Shown piece after piece: positions 42,279 to 50,528 of a stretch of 64,000 nt of DNA (position 1 is the stretch's first letter; each line of letters starts with the position of its first letter). Origin of the DNA: Nitrospira moscoviensis (GTDB lineage Bacteria > Nitrospirota > Nitrospiria > Nitrospirales > Nitrospiraceae); the NCBI RefSeq assembly GCF_001273775.1, contig NZ_CP011801.1:682001-746000 (forward strand), written 5' to 3'. The position numbers and the translations under genes are program-made. A model generated the notes under the pieces. That model saw nothing but the letters and a program-made list of their open reading frames with translations. It did not search any database and was not told the origin of the DNA.

Positions 42279-42578
42279 TCAAGCCGGAATCACCGAGTCC
42301 TTCACGCGCCGGACTTTGATCCTTCCCGCGTGTTTCTCCGCCTGCGCCAGATCGTAGGCAGCCTGCAGCCGCAGCCAGGTCTCCGCGCCACCGCCAAAAG
42401 CCTTCTCCAGGCGGATGGCCATCTCGGCGGAAATGCCGGCCTTGCCGGTGACCAGGTTGTTCATGGCCTGCCGTGTGACCCCGAGCACTTTCGCTCCTTC
42501 CGCTACGGAAAGCCCCAGCGGTTCGAGGCAATCATGGCGCACCGATAAGCCTGGATGGGGCGGATTTTTCATACGCAT
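42279..42578 (-). CDS. higA: HigA-family antitoxin
   Basis: This 99-aa HTH antitoxin contains GLSVAEGAKVLGVTRQAMNNLVTGKAGISAE, then LEKAFGGGAETWLRLQ, the HigA/VapI pattern. The ATG at 42578 follows GAGGAGATC and starts 11 bp after the toxin stop. Its C-terminal half is duplicated as a remnant at 39419. It would repress its own operon with HigB. Confidence 0.92.
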   Translation of the reverse strand: MRMKNPPHPGLSVRHDCLEPLGLSVAEGAKVLGVTRQAMNNLVTGKAGISAEMAIRLEKAFGGGAETWLRLQAAYDLAQAEKHAGRIKVRRVKDSVIPA

Positions 42579-42589
42579 TGCTGATCTCC

Positions 42590-42865
42590 TCAGTGATAAT
42601 CGATCAGATCGACATCGTGGGCGCTGCCATTCTCGAATCGGAAAGTGATCCGCCAATTACCCGATACGCTCACAGCCCATAACCCTGCCAATTCTCCCTT
42701 TAACGGATGTAGCCGATAGCCTGGCAGTCCCATGTCTTGCACGACCACTGCCTCGTTCAACCGAGCCAGGATACGGGCAATCTTGTCGGCCTGTGATGCA
42801 GGGACCTTTCGGCGGTCATCGTCTTCGAACAACTTAGCGAGCTTGTGCCTAAAGCTTTCGATCAC
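42590..42865 (-). CDS. higB: HigB-family toxin (plasmid-maintenance killer)
   Basis: This toxin of about 91 aa (RelE fold, HigB type) is a ribosome-dependent mRNA interferase. It contains FRHKLAKLFEDDD and LHPLKGELAGLWAVSVSGNWRITF followed by DVDLIDYH, the standard HigB motifs with the C-terminal basic and aromatic active-site residues. A GTG at 42865, right before I-E-S-F-R-H, is preferred over the more upstream GTG. The antitoxin follows 11 bp later. Confidence 0.92.
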   Translation of the reverse strand: MIESFRHKLAKLFEDDDRRKVPASQADKIARILARLNEAVVVQDMGLPGYRLHPLKGELAGLWAVSVSGNWRITFRFENGSAHDVDLIDYH

Positions 42866-42924
42866 CTGCTGATCCTGCACGCCCTCGGCGTATCTGTCAA
42901 GTCATGCTTTACGCTCAGAGAAAG

Positions 42925-44298
42925 TTAGGGCCGCTGGTTGAGCGCCAAGTCGACGATCAGCATTGGCGGGGCGGACTCTCCGGGGGCGGCGGCATAGATG
43001 GCATGCTCTGCCGGTCCGCCTGGAGCTGGCTCTAGGCGCTCCATCAGCGGCGGTCTGGGTGTCTGGGACGGCAGGTCTTTCGGGCCTGGCGGCCGGCGGG
43101 CGAAGGTCAGGCGCAGATGGAGGGTGGGATTGGCCGCCGGGTCGGTGATCAGCCCGGCCAAGGGAAACAGCGTCGTCGTGCGCGCGCGGACGGGCTTGGC
43201 CGCCGTTCTCGGAGTGATGGTTATCTCCGAAGTCGAAGGCATGTCGATGACCGACAAGTACCCATCCTGATTGGTTTGCACAGCCAGGCGTGGACGATCT
43301 GAGACGCTTACAGGCGCCTCGGGGTCCACTTCGCGATCTGTGCCGTCCGGGCCTGCAATGACAAGACTGTAACGGATCGCGAGCGGCGCCGAGGGCGTCG
43401 AGTGAATCAGCGGTTCATGTTCCGTCAGCCCTCCGGTTTGGTCGCTCCCGGACGAATGTAGCGCAGCCGGCGCGGCGGGGTTCGCCTCGCTGTAAAACAA
43501 TGTCCGCGCACTGCTCGGTTGCGGCGGTGCGGCCTGCGGATCTTCGGGCGCTGAGCGCGCGGCCTGTTGCGGAGCCGGTGAAGGAGGCTCGGCGGGCTGC
43601 GGTGGCACGGCGTCGTCATCCACCGTGGGCGGCTCATTCCGTGCCGGCTCATGATCCGCGGGGGGCTTGGCCATGGATCGTGCAGACGAGTCGGTTCTCT
43701 TGGATGCCTTTTGGGACTCTTGTCTGCGAAGCGCTCCGGTCGGTGTCCTGATTTCATCATCGCGCACGCGCTCCTCGACGATCGGCTCAGGGAACGGATG
43801 CACTGGTGTCCGTCGCGTCACGGGGCGATCCGCGGCCGGCTCGGTGGAGATGGCCGGAGGCGAGGTGGCCTCGTCATGTGGTGCCGGCGCCGCCTGATTG
43901 GACGTGGGGGCGGGAGCCGGCAATGCTTCCGATGTCGGCGGGCTGTTCTCGCGCTCAACCGCCGGCAGCTGCCCGCCGGTACGATCGTCATACAGCTGCG
44001 TGCCGATGAGAATGGCGACCGCAGCCGTTACGGTACTGCCGATGGAGGCCCACATCCATGGATGCCGCCACCACCGCGTCCTCGTTCGCCGAGCTTCGCT
44101 GCCAGTTTGCAGCTCGAACAACAGGCGTGCGCGGAGCGCCGGATCTTGTAGCACCTCTTTCAGGGCTTGCTGGTCAGCCAGGGCGCTGAGGAGGCGTGGG
44201 TCGCGCAGAGCGGCGGCTTGGAGCTGCGTCCGTTCCGTGGGCGTCAGCCGGTCGGCGGCAAAGGCCTCTAACAGATATTCAAGTTGGTCCTGCGCCAT
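42925..44298 (-). CDS. Membrane-anchored protein with C-terminal DUF4384-like domain
   Basis: This protein of about 457 aa begins with a cytoplasmic helical region (1-90) resembling the N-terminus of anti-sigma-like proteins (LTPTERTQLQAAALRDPRLLS). One membrane helix follows (about 105-125, ASIGSTVTAAVAILIG). A long Pro/Ala/Glu-rich linker (130-310) comes next, then a C-terminal beta-rich domain (LAVQTNQDGYLSVIDMPST, ending in LHLRLTFARR), which recalls DUF4384. No sigma factor is adjacent. The ATG at 44298 is chosen because the conserved part begins there. The function is not known. Confidence 0.65.
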   Translation of the reverse strand: MAQDQLEYLLEAFAADRLTPTERTQLQAAALRDPRLLSALADQQALKEVLQDPALRARLLFELQTGSEARRTRTRWWRHPWMWASIGSTVTAAVAILIGTQLYDDRTGGQLPAVERENSPPTSEALPAPAPTSNQAAPAPHDEATSPPAISTEPAADRPVTRRTPVHPFPEPIVEERVRDDEIRTPTGALRRQESQKASKRTDSSARSMAKPPADHEPARNEPPTVDDDAVPPQPAEPPSPAPQQAARSAPEDPQAAPPQPSSARTLFYSEANPAAPAALHSSGSDQTGGLTEHEPLIHSTPSAPLAIRYSLVIAGPDGTDREVDPEAPVSVSDRPRLAVQTNQDGYLSVIDMPSTSEITITPRTAAKPVRARTTTLFPLAGLITDPAANPTLHLRLTFARRPPGPKDLPSQTPRPPLMERLEPAPGGPAEHAIYAAAPGESAPPMLIVDLALNQRP

Positions 44299-44474
44299 CG
44301 CATGCGTTCCAGGTGCCGTCCGGACCGGGTGCTGCTCGGCACGAGGATCCCGAGGTACCAATCACGTCGATGCTAATAGTCGCATGGCCGAGCTGATCTT
44401 ATAAGCTGGGGTTCTTACTAGGCGTCGATCGATGGAAGTGCAAGGAAGCTCTGTCAAGCCTCGGCAGCGTACGA

Positions 44475-45377
44475 TCAGGTGACGGAGGCCTCCTCGATGA
44501 GGTCGAGCTCGAAGCTGTCCCGGCGCACTTCGCCTCCGCTTCTCGTGCGATAGACCAGCTCATCCGTGTCGAGGTCATATTCGGGGATGTCGGTGTCGTT
44601 CCACCGCTGCTGGAAGTAATGCGCATAGAGGGTGTACAGGCCATGGTCCTTGCGGTTGTGGCGTAACACGTACTCGGGCATGGTCTGAATGTCGAGATCG
44701 GCATGGTAATGCTGGAGCCAGAGATAATCCCCCAGGATGACCATTTTGACCAACGGCGGGTCCGCATAGAGCTTCAGTTTGACGGCTTTTCCCATGGCTC
44801 TCAGGCGTTTCAGCAGAGTGATGCTCTGCCGGACCTCTTCTCTGAATCCCGCGAGGGTGTGCTCCGGATGGCCGATGGCTTCGATGCGGGCGCGCGCTTC
44901 CGCGCTGGAGGGATTGACGAGAAGAATATGAGCGCCGAGGCATTTGTCGAGGACGGACGACAGATCGCCGACTTGATCGACAAAGGTGCTGTAGCCGCTC
45001 GACCCGATCACCATGATGGTACGGCCGGTCCCTTGCTCTTCCTTCAGCCGCTTGATGCGTCGTTGGGCGTCTGGCGCTCGCCGGGGATAGAACGAGACGA
45101 GCCCGGCGCCGCTCGCCGCGGCGGCGAGCGTGCGGTCCCGGAGGCTCCGGTGGACGTAGCTCAGGACCATGATGAGCAGCACGGCGACGGTCATTTCGAC
45201 GGCGATCAGCGCGGATGTATTATGCTCGATGCGTGACCACCAGGAGAGAAACTGGCGGGCGCTCACCGGCAGCATGAGCGCGATGACGGCGCTGAGCGTG
45301 ACGATGAGGATATGATATAGGCTGCCGGCCGCATTGCGCAGCAACCGGTGAATAGCCGTCCATGAATGACGTAACAA
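44475..45377 (-). CDS. Membrane protein with a PLD-like/DUF5919-like cytoplasmic domain
   Basis: This 300-aa protein has two membrane helices (about 19-38 and 55-77). The soluble domain (95-300) contains TIMVIGSSGYSTF, AHILLVNPSS, LKLYADPPLVKMVILGDYLWLQHYH and a MPEYVLRH segment. The order of strands is like the phospholipase D-like domains found next to signalling proteins, but no HKD motif is seen. It has a strong promoter-type upstream region. The function is unknown; the PLD-like call is tentative. Confidence 0.6.
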   Translation of the reverse strand: MLRHSWTAIHRLLRNAAGSLYHILIVTLSAVIALMLPVSARQFLSWWSRIEHNTSALIAVEMTVAVLLIMVLSYVHRSLRDRTLAAAASGAGLVSFYPRRAPDAQRRIKRLKEEQGTGRTIMVIGSSGYSTFVDQVGDLSSVLDKCLGAHILLVNPSSAEARARIEAIGHPEHTLAGFREEVRQSITLLKRLRAMGKAVKLKLYADPPLVKMVILGDYLWLQHYHADLDIQTMPEYVLRHNRKDHGLYTLYAHYFQQRWNDTDIPEYDLDTDELVYRTRSGGEVRRDSFELDLIEEASVT

Positions 45378-45506
45378 GAAGGCACCTCTTTCTGGTGGAT
45401 GAGCGGTTGAATTCGTGAGCTGAAGCGGGGCGCCGCGTGCGCGAGGATGGCGGTCGGATGGGCGCCGTGGATCGATGTGCCGCCCGGGGGTTGTTGCGCT
45501 AAATGA

Positions 45507-45529
45507 GGGGCGCCTCAGAGAGGCGCCCC
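45507..45529 (-). terminator. Terminator hairpin after the RRM gene
   Basis: GGGGCGCCTC (45507-45516) and GAGGCGCCCC (45520-45529) form a perfect 10-bp stem with a 3-base loop, 11 bp after the stop of the minus-strand RRM gene. The downstream T-rich tract is weak. Confidence 0.7.
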
Positions 45530-45539
45530 CGGCGCAGCG

Positions 45540-45842
45540 TTAGAACCGGCTGCGCTTGTCACCACCGCCGAACCGCCCGCCGCCGGAACGTGATTCCTGC
45601 GGCTTGGCTTCGTTCACGGTCAACGAACGGCCGTCCATCTGGGAGCCGTTCAGCGCGGTGATCGCGGCCTTGGCTTCCTCGGGCGTGGCCATTTCGACGA
45701 AGCCGAAGCCTCGCGACTGCCCCGTGAATTTGTCCGCGATGACACGGGCCGATTCCACGGTGCCGTGTGCGCTGAACAAGGTAGTGAGTTGCGATTCGGT
45801 TGCCGCAAACGGCAACCCGCCGACATACAGTTTTGAACCCAT
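45540..45842 (-). CDS. RRM-domain RNA-binding protein
   Basis: This 100-aa protein is a single RNA recognition motif. RNP2 is KLYVGGLP and RNP1 is SRGFGFVEM, with the second and fourth strands intact (AARKAxxxL-type segment, LTVNEAKPQ). A Gly/Arg/Ser-rich tail (RSGGGRFGGGDKRSRF) follows, as in cold-inducible RNPs of cyanobacteria and Nitrospira. It is transcribed alone with its own terminator. RNA binding is predicted with confidence; targets are unknown. Confidence 0.95.
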   Translation of the reverse strand: MGSKLYVGGLPFAATESQLTTLFSAHGTVESARVIADKFTGQSRGFGFVEMATPEEAKAAITALNGSQMDGRSLTVNEAKPQESRSGGGRFGGGDKRSRF

Positions 45843-46127
45843 GGGGGTTCCTCCTTCTGAAAGTGATATTGTCTGAGACGCGAGATCAGGACAGGAGAGG
45901 AAGGACGAACGGATAAGAGCTTCGTTCAGGGCTTCCGATCAGATTCTGCTCGGTGAGAACAACATCGGTGATGGGCCGTTTGCATCGGATTTCACGCGAG
46001 GCCCTCCACGTGAAACACAGCGATCATAGCACGTCCGTATCCGAATAGCGAATCGGGCCTCCTCCGCTCTTCGAGTCGTCGCGAAGCCGCGCTGTCTGGA
46101 ACCAACCATTCGGCCGGACTGTCCGGT

Positions 46128-46427
46128 TTACTGAAGGCTCGTCGAACGGGGTCCAGGCCAAATCAGGTAAGGGGGCTTCTTCAGTTGGGCACCGGCGCTC
46201 GGGTACAAGCGAAGCGCATAACTATACGCATGTTCCTGAGCGATCAGGCAGGTTGTGGCGGCGAGATGGTTGGAAATGATCTGAAACGCCGCCCCGTCGT
46301 CCGCCTTCACCAGGACCCGGTACAGGGCACAGGAGAAGTCTCCCTCTTTCAAGCATTGGGTGCTCACGACCAGATGGGACCCGTCCGGAAACGTCAGGAG
46401 TGGATCCAAGTTGATTCGACTCATCAA
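46128..46427 (-). CDS. Small hypothetical protein
   Basis: This 99-aa protein of unknown family has a compact beta-rich body (LLTFPDGSHLVVSTQCLKEGD, then FQIISNHLAATTCL) with three cysteines and no signal peptide. The ATG is preceded by AGGAGCATT. It has no clear operon partner. Confidence 0.6.
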   Translation of the reverse strand: MMSRINLDPLLTFPDGSHLVVSTQCLKEGDFSCALYRVLVKADDGAAFQIISNHLAATTCLIAQEHAYSYALRLYPSAGAQLKKPPYLIWPGPRSTSLQ

Positions 46428-46784
46428 TGCTCCTTTCCTGGCGCCCGGCCAACGCTTTCGTCGTCGCCCTCAACGAACGAACGTTCGAGATGGAATTATG
46501 CCGAAAGGTCGGCTCGATAGCCGACCGGACGGAGGCACAGCAGAAACGGACCTATGATCGCGCAGAACGGGATGGAAGGAAGAGGCGCGAACCCCCGGCA
46601 TGCTTCCCGAACGAGATGGCAGGCTAACACATTCCATGCGTCGATAGCGAACAATAAGATCGTGTCCTGTGATTCGCGGTTATAACTGATCAGCGAGCCA
46701 GTGTACGAAGATGGATCTTTGTTGATCCTCCCTCCACAGGAGAGCACTATGCCGGCGCCAACCGCTGAAGTCATAATGGTCCAT
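46428..46784 (+). other. Gene-free stretch
   Basis: In 357 bp I see no convincing gene. It holds an imperfect palindrome around GAACGAACGTTCGAG (about 46473) and the region before the lipoprotein-like gene at 46785. Confidence 0.4.
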
Positions 46785-47057
46785 ATGAAGAAGAAGGGAG
46801 GGCTCATGATTGCGTACTGCCTTTTAATGGCGGCTTGTGCGGGGCTGGCCGGCGCGGATTGGGAGGGCCGGATCGGACAGTTCTCCTTGAATGACGCGCA
46901 GCGTGAGCTTGGTCAGCCGGAAAGCTGCGTCGGCTTGGATCAGGGCGGCACGGCTTGCTCCTGGATGATGGGAAAGGGGAAGGACTGGATGGATAAACTC
47001 GTGCTGACCTTTGACGCCAACGGTCAATTGACCACCGTCAACCGCGTGCATTTCTAG
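46785..47057 (+). CDS. Small exported (lipo)protein
   Basis: This 90-aa protein has a short signal with the lipobox-like LMAAC. A small domain follows with two further cysteines (DAQRELGQPESCVGLDQGGTACSWMMGKGKDW) and a C-terminal strand (LVLTFDANGQLTTVNRV). This layout is like the BamE/SmpA-type outer-membrane lipoproteins in miniature, but the match is loose. The ATG at 46785 begins the signal. Confidence 0.65.
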   Translation: MKKKGGLMIAYCLLMAACAGLAGADWEGRIGQFSLNDAQRELGQPESCVGLDQGGTACSWMMGKGKDWMDKLVLTFDANGQLTTVNRVHF

Positions 47058-47365
47058 GCGACGCCTCGTCGCGATCGCCCACTTCCCTTGGCCTCCTGGC
47101 CATTTTCTCCCCACTCCATCGATGATCCTGTCCATCATGTCGGACAGCCTATCTCTGCAACAGTGCGGGTCTGCTGTCTTCCTTCGAGAAAGAGTGACGC
47201 AATTCTCCTCCGTGTGCGAATGAGCCGCCTGTCCGGCGAACTCTATCTCCGCGGGATTCTTACCCCGGATGTGCCAAGCTGCGCGCATGCATCTTGTACC
47301 TCTTCAAACCGTGCAGTCTGATCCGCACGTCGAGGGTTGTCTGGTGCTAGAAGAAAGGAGGATTT
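47058..47365 (+). other. Gene-free stretch
   Basis: These 308 bp lack a credible gene. A GAAAGGAGG ribosome site for the gene at 47366 lies at the end. Confidence 0.4.
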
Positions 47366-47707
47366 ATGCCAAGGCCAGAAACCCATAGGATGCTCATGGC
47401 AGTCCTCCTCGGGGCGGGCCTGTTTCTCGTGCCCGTTACCACATGGGGAGGCGAAGCGGTCTGGATTGACGAAATCACGGCGTTAGTCACGGATCACCAA
47501 GAATGGGCCAGATCCGAAGCGCGGGACGGCGCGTATTACCCGTACCTGGCTCAGCTGATGGCGGTTCGGCTTGCGGCCTCTTCCACCGTGAGACGGAAAG
47601 GAGGGATGAACGATGCGGCGGCTCGTGAATCCGATCTTCGTGTTCGCCCTCGTCGTTTGTGGATTGCCGGTCCTAGTGTCCTCTCCTGCGCAGGCCGCGG
47701 CAGATGA
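47366..47707 (+). CDS. Exported small protein, truncated paralogue of the next gene
   Basis: This 113-aa protein has a signal peptide (ending TTWGGEA). A short region (VWIDEITALVTDHQEWA, then AYYPYLAQLMAVRLA) is clearly similar to the next gene (EWLNALTAMVEQHRYFA, then AYEPYLAQLQTARLA). After about residue 70 the similarity stops and the rest overlaps the next gene in another frame, so this copy is shortened. The pair is a tandem duplication. Confidence 0.6.
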   Translation: MPRPETHRMLMAVLLGAGLFLVPVTTWGGEAVWIDEITALVTDHQEWARSEARDGAYYPYLAQLMAVRLAASSTVRRKGGMNDAAARESDLRVRPRRLWIAGPSVLSCAGRGR

Positions 47708-48008
47708 ATGGCTCAATGCCCTCACCGCGATGGTCGAGCAGCACCGGTACTTCGCCGCAGTGGAAGGGCGGGGAGCGGCGTACGAGCCGTATCTGGCCCA
47801 GCTCCAGACGGCTCGCCTGGCGCTGAGCCAGGGGGATACGGAAGCGGTCTACGTCGCGATGAATCGCTTCATGGACATGCTGCAGCAGGCGCCTGAAGCG
47901 GCGGGGATTCCGCTCTGGTCGGCGAAAGCGCTGTTTAATTTCTGCGGGGAAGTGACGCCGCCCATGTACCACGACCTGTCACGGCATGCGGTTCATGAGG
48001 CGGTCTAG
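47613..48008 (+). CDS. Exported small helical protein
   Basis: This 131-aa protein has a signal peptide (1-29, ending AQAAAD). The helical domain contains EAVYVAMNRFMDMLQQ and the terminal FNFCGEVTPPMYHDLSRH. An AAAGGAGGG ribosome site precedes the ATG. The upstream gene is a truncated relative. The family is not recognised; a periplasmic location is expected. Confidence 0.75.
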   Translation: MRRLVNPIFVFALVVCGLPVLVSSPAQAAADEWLNALTAMVEQHRYFAAVEGRGAAYEPYLAQLQTARLALSQGDTEAVYVAMNRFMDMLQQAPEAAGIPLWSAKALFNFCGEVTPPMYHDLSRHAVHEAV

Positions 48009-48055
48009 GGAAACCGGTGCCGGGCCGGATGGTCGTTCGGTGAGGCGCTGGTATA

Positions 48056-49107
48056 ATGCCTTTCATGCAGCGACCCATCAGCCTCATTCGGCCTCGTGGA
48101 ACGGTGATGGTTCCCTGGGCGTTCCTCCCGCTGTTCATCAGCCTGTGTCTCGCGGCGCCAGCCGCTCCGAATCAGGGCAGCCGGCGCCGGACCAAGGCCT
48201 GTGGCGAACGGCCGCGCCGGCGCCGACGAAGCGGACGGAAGTGGCCGCCGCGACGTTGCGCGACAAGATCTACGTCGTGGGCGGGTTCGAGCAGCCGGGC
48301 CTGAGCAATGTGATGAATCTCGCGATTACCGCAGCGGTCGAGGAATACGATCCCTCCACCGACCGATGGGCCGCCAAAGCTTCCATGCCGGCCGGTCTGC
48401 ATCATGTGGGCATCGGCGCGGTAGGCGGGCGACTCTACGTCATTGGCGGGTATCAGCAGTCGGGACTCAGCGTCTGGCATCCCGTCGCCACCGTCTACGC
48501 CTACGATCCGGCGGCGGATACCTGGTCGGAGCGCGCGCCCATGCCGACTCCTCGGGGCGCCTTGGCGGTCGCGGAGCATGAAGGGAAGCTGTATGCGATC
48601 GGCGGCTACGACCGCAAAGCCAACAGCGCCGCCGTCGAAGTGTACGATCCGGAGCGAGACACATGGATTTCACGCGCGGCGCTCCCCACCCCGCGCGATC
48701 ATCTGGCCGCCGCGACGCTGGGTGGGAAGATCTATGCGATCGGCGGCCGCTTGAACGGCGACTATCGCCGGAATCTTTCCGTGACGGAGGTGTACGATCC
48801 TCTCACCGACCGCTGGAGCCGCGGCCCGGATCTTCCGACCGCCCGCAGCGGCATCACCGCCTCAGTGGTCGGTGGGAGAGTGCACGTGTTCGGCGGCGAG
48901 AGCGGCGAGGGAACGTTCCGGGAGAACGAAGCGTACGATCCGACAGCTGGCGCCTGGCGGACCATGGCGCCGATGCCGAGCGGGCGGCACGGCCTCGGAT
49001 CGGCGGTGCTCCAGGGCCGCATCCACGTCATCAGCGGCGGGCCGACCCCCGGCGGCTCCTTTAGCGACCTGCACGAAGTCTTTATTCCGCCGGGTCGTGA
49101 CCGCTAA
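48056..49107 (+). CDS. Exported kelch-repeat protein, frame broken after the signal peptide
   Basis: A signal peptide (MVPWAFLPLFISLCLAAPAA) starts at 48056. The kelch part is in another frame from about 48185 onwards. The frames join if one G is added to the GGG after CAG near 48175. The body has five or six kelch motifs of a beta-propeller (KIYVVGG, RLYVIGG, KLYAIGG, KIYAIGG, RVHVFGG, RIHVISGG, each followed by a YDP...W pattern). It is expected in the periplasm. As given, the reading would either start inside a Ser/Arg-rich leader (47986) or lose the signal. Confidence 0.75.
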
Positions 49108-49138
49108 GGCGCTCGGCCCTCGTGCTCTCCGGACCGTC

Positions 49139-49414
49139 TTAGCCGTTCCACCACCATTGCCAACAGTCGCCGCGATTGATCGCTTCGCTGCAGCAGTCCA
49201 TCAGGATCACCAGCCCCAACTCGAACTGAAAGCGATCGCCCTCGGCGAAGCCGCGGTCCAGCATGTCCAGCGCATGGTGGTACGCTTCCTGTCCCGTCAC
49301 CACCGCCGGCGCTCCGTCGATTCGGCGCATCGCGAGTTCCCAGGCGCGCTCCCACTCATGAACCGCCCACACCGTCCGCTTTTTCGTCGTCCGCTCCCGT
49401 CTCCTCCTCGCCAT
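49139..49414 (-). CDS. Small hypothetical protein, Trp/Arg-rich
   Basis: This protein of about 91 aa starts at the ATG M-A-R-R-R-R. It is helical (VWAVHEWERAWELAMRRID and AYHHALDMLDRGFAEG, then LVILMDCCSEAI). It has no signal, and ends WQWWWNG. It lies next to the kelch gene in the convergent orientation. The family is not recognised. Confidence 0.55.
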   Translation of the reverse strand: MARRRRERTTKKRTVWAVHEWERAWELAMRRIDGAPAVVTGQEAYHHALDMLDRGFAEGDRFQFELGLVILMDCCSEAINRGDCWQWWWNG

Positions 49415-49600
49415 TCCCCCTCGATTCGAACGGATCCATGAAAAGAAACGGGGAGACGTTACCACAGGGGGTGCGCCGGCTTGTTATTAGTCCACGAAGC
49501 CTAGGTAAAATCGGGCGAGGCGCAAGGTAAAGATCCGGCGAGGCGCCGTACAAAATCAGGCGGTGAAGAAGCTCCGCTCCGGTCGTAGAATGGTGGTGCC

Positions 49601-49762
49601 ATGGAAAAGGACGCATCTCCCGTCATGTGCCGTGGCTGCGAGGCGGTCTGCCGGCGGTCGATCCGACACGGGTGGTGGGATTGGCTGATCAGCTGGCTGG
49701 GATGGTATCCCTGGCGGTGCCCGCAGTGCGGGATCCGCTTTCATGTGCGCGTCCGGTCATAG
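49601..49762 (+). CDS. 53-aa microprotein with paired CXXC and Trp-rich centre
   Basis: A small protein of 53 residues (MEKDASPVMCRGCEAVCRR then WWDWLISWLGWYPWRCPQCG) begins with ATG at 49601 and ends with TAG at 49762. C10-x2-C13 and C41-x2-C44 could bind one metal. The Trp-rich centre may contact membrane. Coding is supported by the motif symmetry and by the length without a stop; I do not know its function. Confidence 0.6.
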   Translation: MEKDASPVMCRGCEAVCRRSIRHGWWDWLISWLGWYPWRCPQCGIRFHVRVRS

Positions 49763-49876
49763 AGAGGACACCACGGCCCATGAAAGTTGCACCGGGTGTT
49801 GCACAAAAATCAAACGTCCGGCCAGGGGACGTGCTAGGTCGGGAAGCGGCGGGACTGCCCTACACTGAATGGGACT

Positions 49877-50101
49877 ATGAACGACGTGTGCAGCCTCCAA
49901 GAGTTCATCGAAGGCGCGATCCGCGATGTCATTGAGCGGAACGCGGATTCCCATATCGTAAAGGTCGATGACTCGGGCGAGACGCAGGGCTACGAGCACG
50001 CGACCGCGCCGGGAGAGTGCTGCCGATGCGACCCGATGGTGCTCTACACCGACTGTGTCACCGGCTGTAAAGTGTACCTCCACCGGACACTGGAGGCGTG
50101 A
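49877..50101 (+). CDS. Small Cys-rich hypothetical protein
   Basis: This 74-aa protein contains FIEGAIRDVIERNAD, then GECCRCDPMVLYTDCVTGCKVYLHRTLEA with five cysteines. It has no signal peptide. Its composition, with a C-C-x-C and a later C-x3-C, suggests metal or disulfide binding. The start is close to the previous gene. The family is not known. Confidence 0.55.
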   Translation: MNDVCSLQEFIEGAIRDVIERNADSHIVKVDDSGETQGYEHATAPGECCRCDPMVLYTDCVTGCKVYLHRTLEA

Positions 50102-50259
50102 CGGGCCCGGAGAATACACTCATTTTCCCGACATGCCATAGGGCCTCTTTTGGCCTCTCGGACTAGGGGTATACCTAGCTGACCAATGCTAGGGCAACCC
50201 CTAGACTGCGCACTGCTTCCGAACCTCGGCGTCCACGTTTCAGCAGAGGAGGTGTGCTG

Positions 50260-50484
50260 ATGTCGCCCAAGACCGTCACGCTTCACGTGCCCTATGCCGA
50301 CAACGAACAGCAGTTTCTTACGCAAGCCGTGCAGGCCGCCCTCCGGGCTTTTCGAGAGCGCAATCGGTCATGCGCCGGTCAGCAGCCCATACAGCCTGCG
50401 CCGACGTCGGCGCCCGAAGGCCTATCGTCTTCCGCTTTCAGAGAACCACAGCCATGCGAGGCCGAGTTGGCGCTGGCGACGTGA
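50260..50484 (+). CDS. Small hypothetical protein
   Basis: This protein of about 74 aa begins M-S-P-K-T-V-T-L-H-V-P-Y and has a helical part (FLTQAVQAALRAFRER) and a Pro/Ser-rich tail. A CAGAGGAGG ribosome site lies 8 bp upstream of a double start (ATG 50260 is favoured). No family is recognised. Confidence 0.55.
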   Translation: MSPKTVTLHVPYADNEQQFLTQAVQAALRAFRERNRSCAGQQPIQPAPTSAPEGLSSSAFREPQPCEAELALAT

Positions 50485-50528
50485 TGGTTACGAGCCGGCA
50501 TCCACTACCGGCGTGCTCCGTCGGCCTT

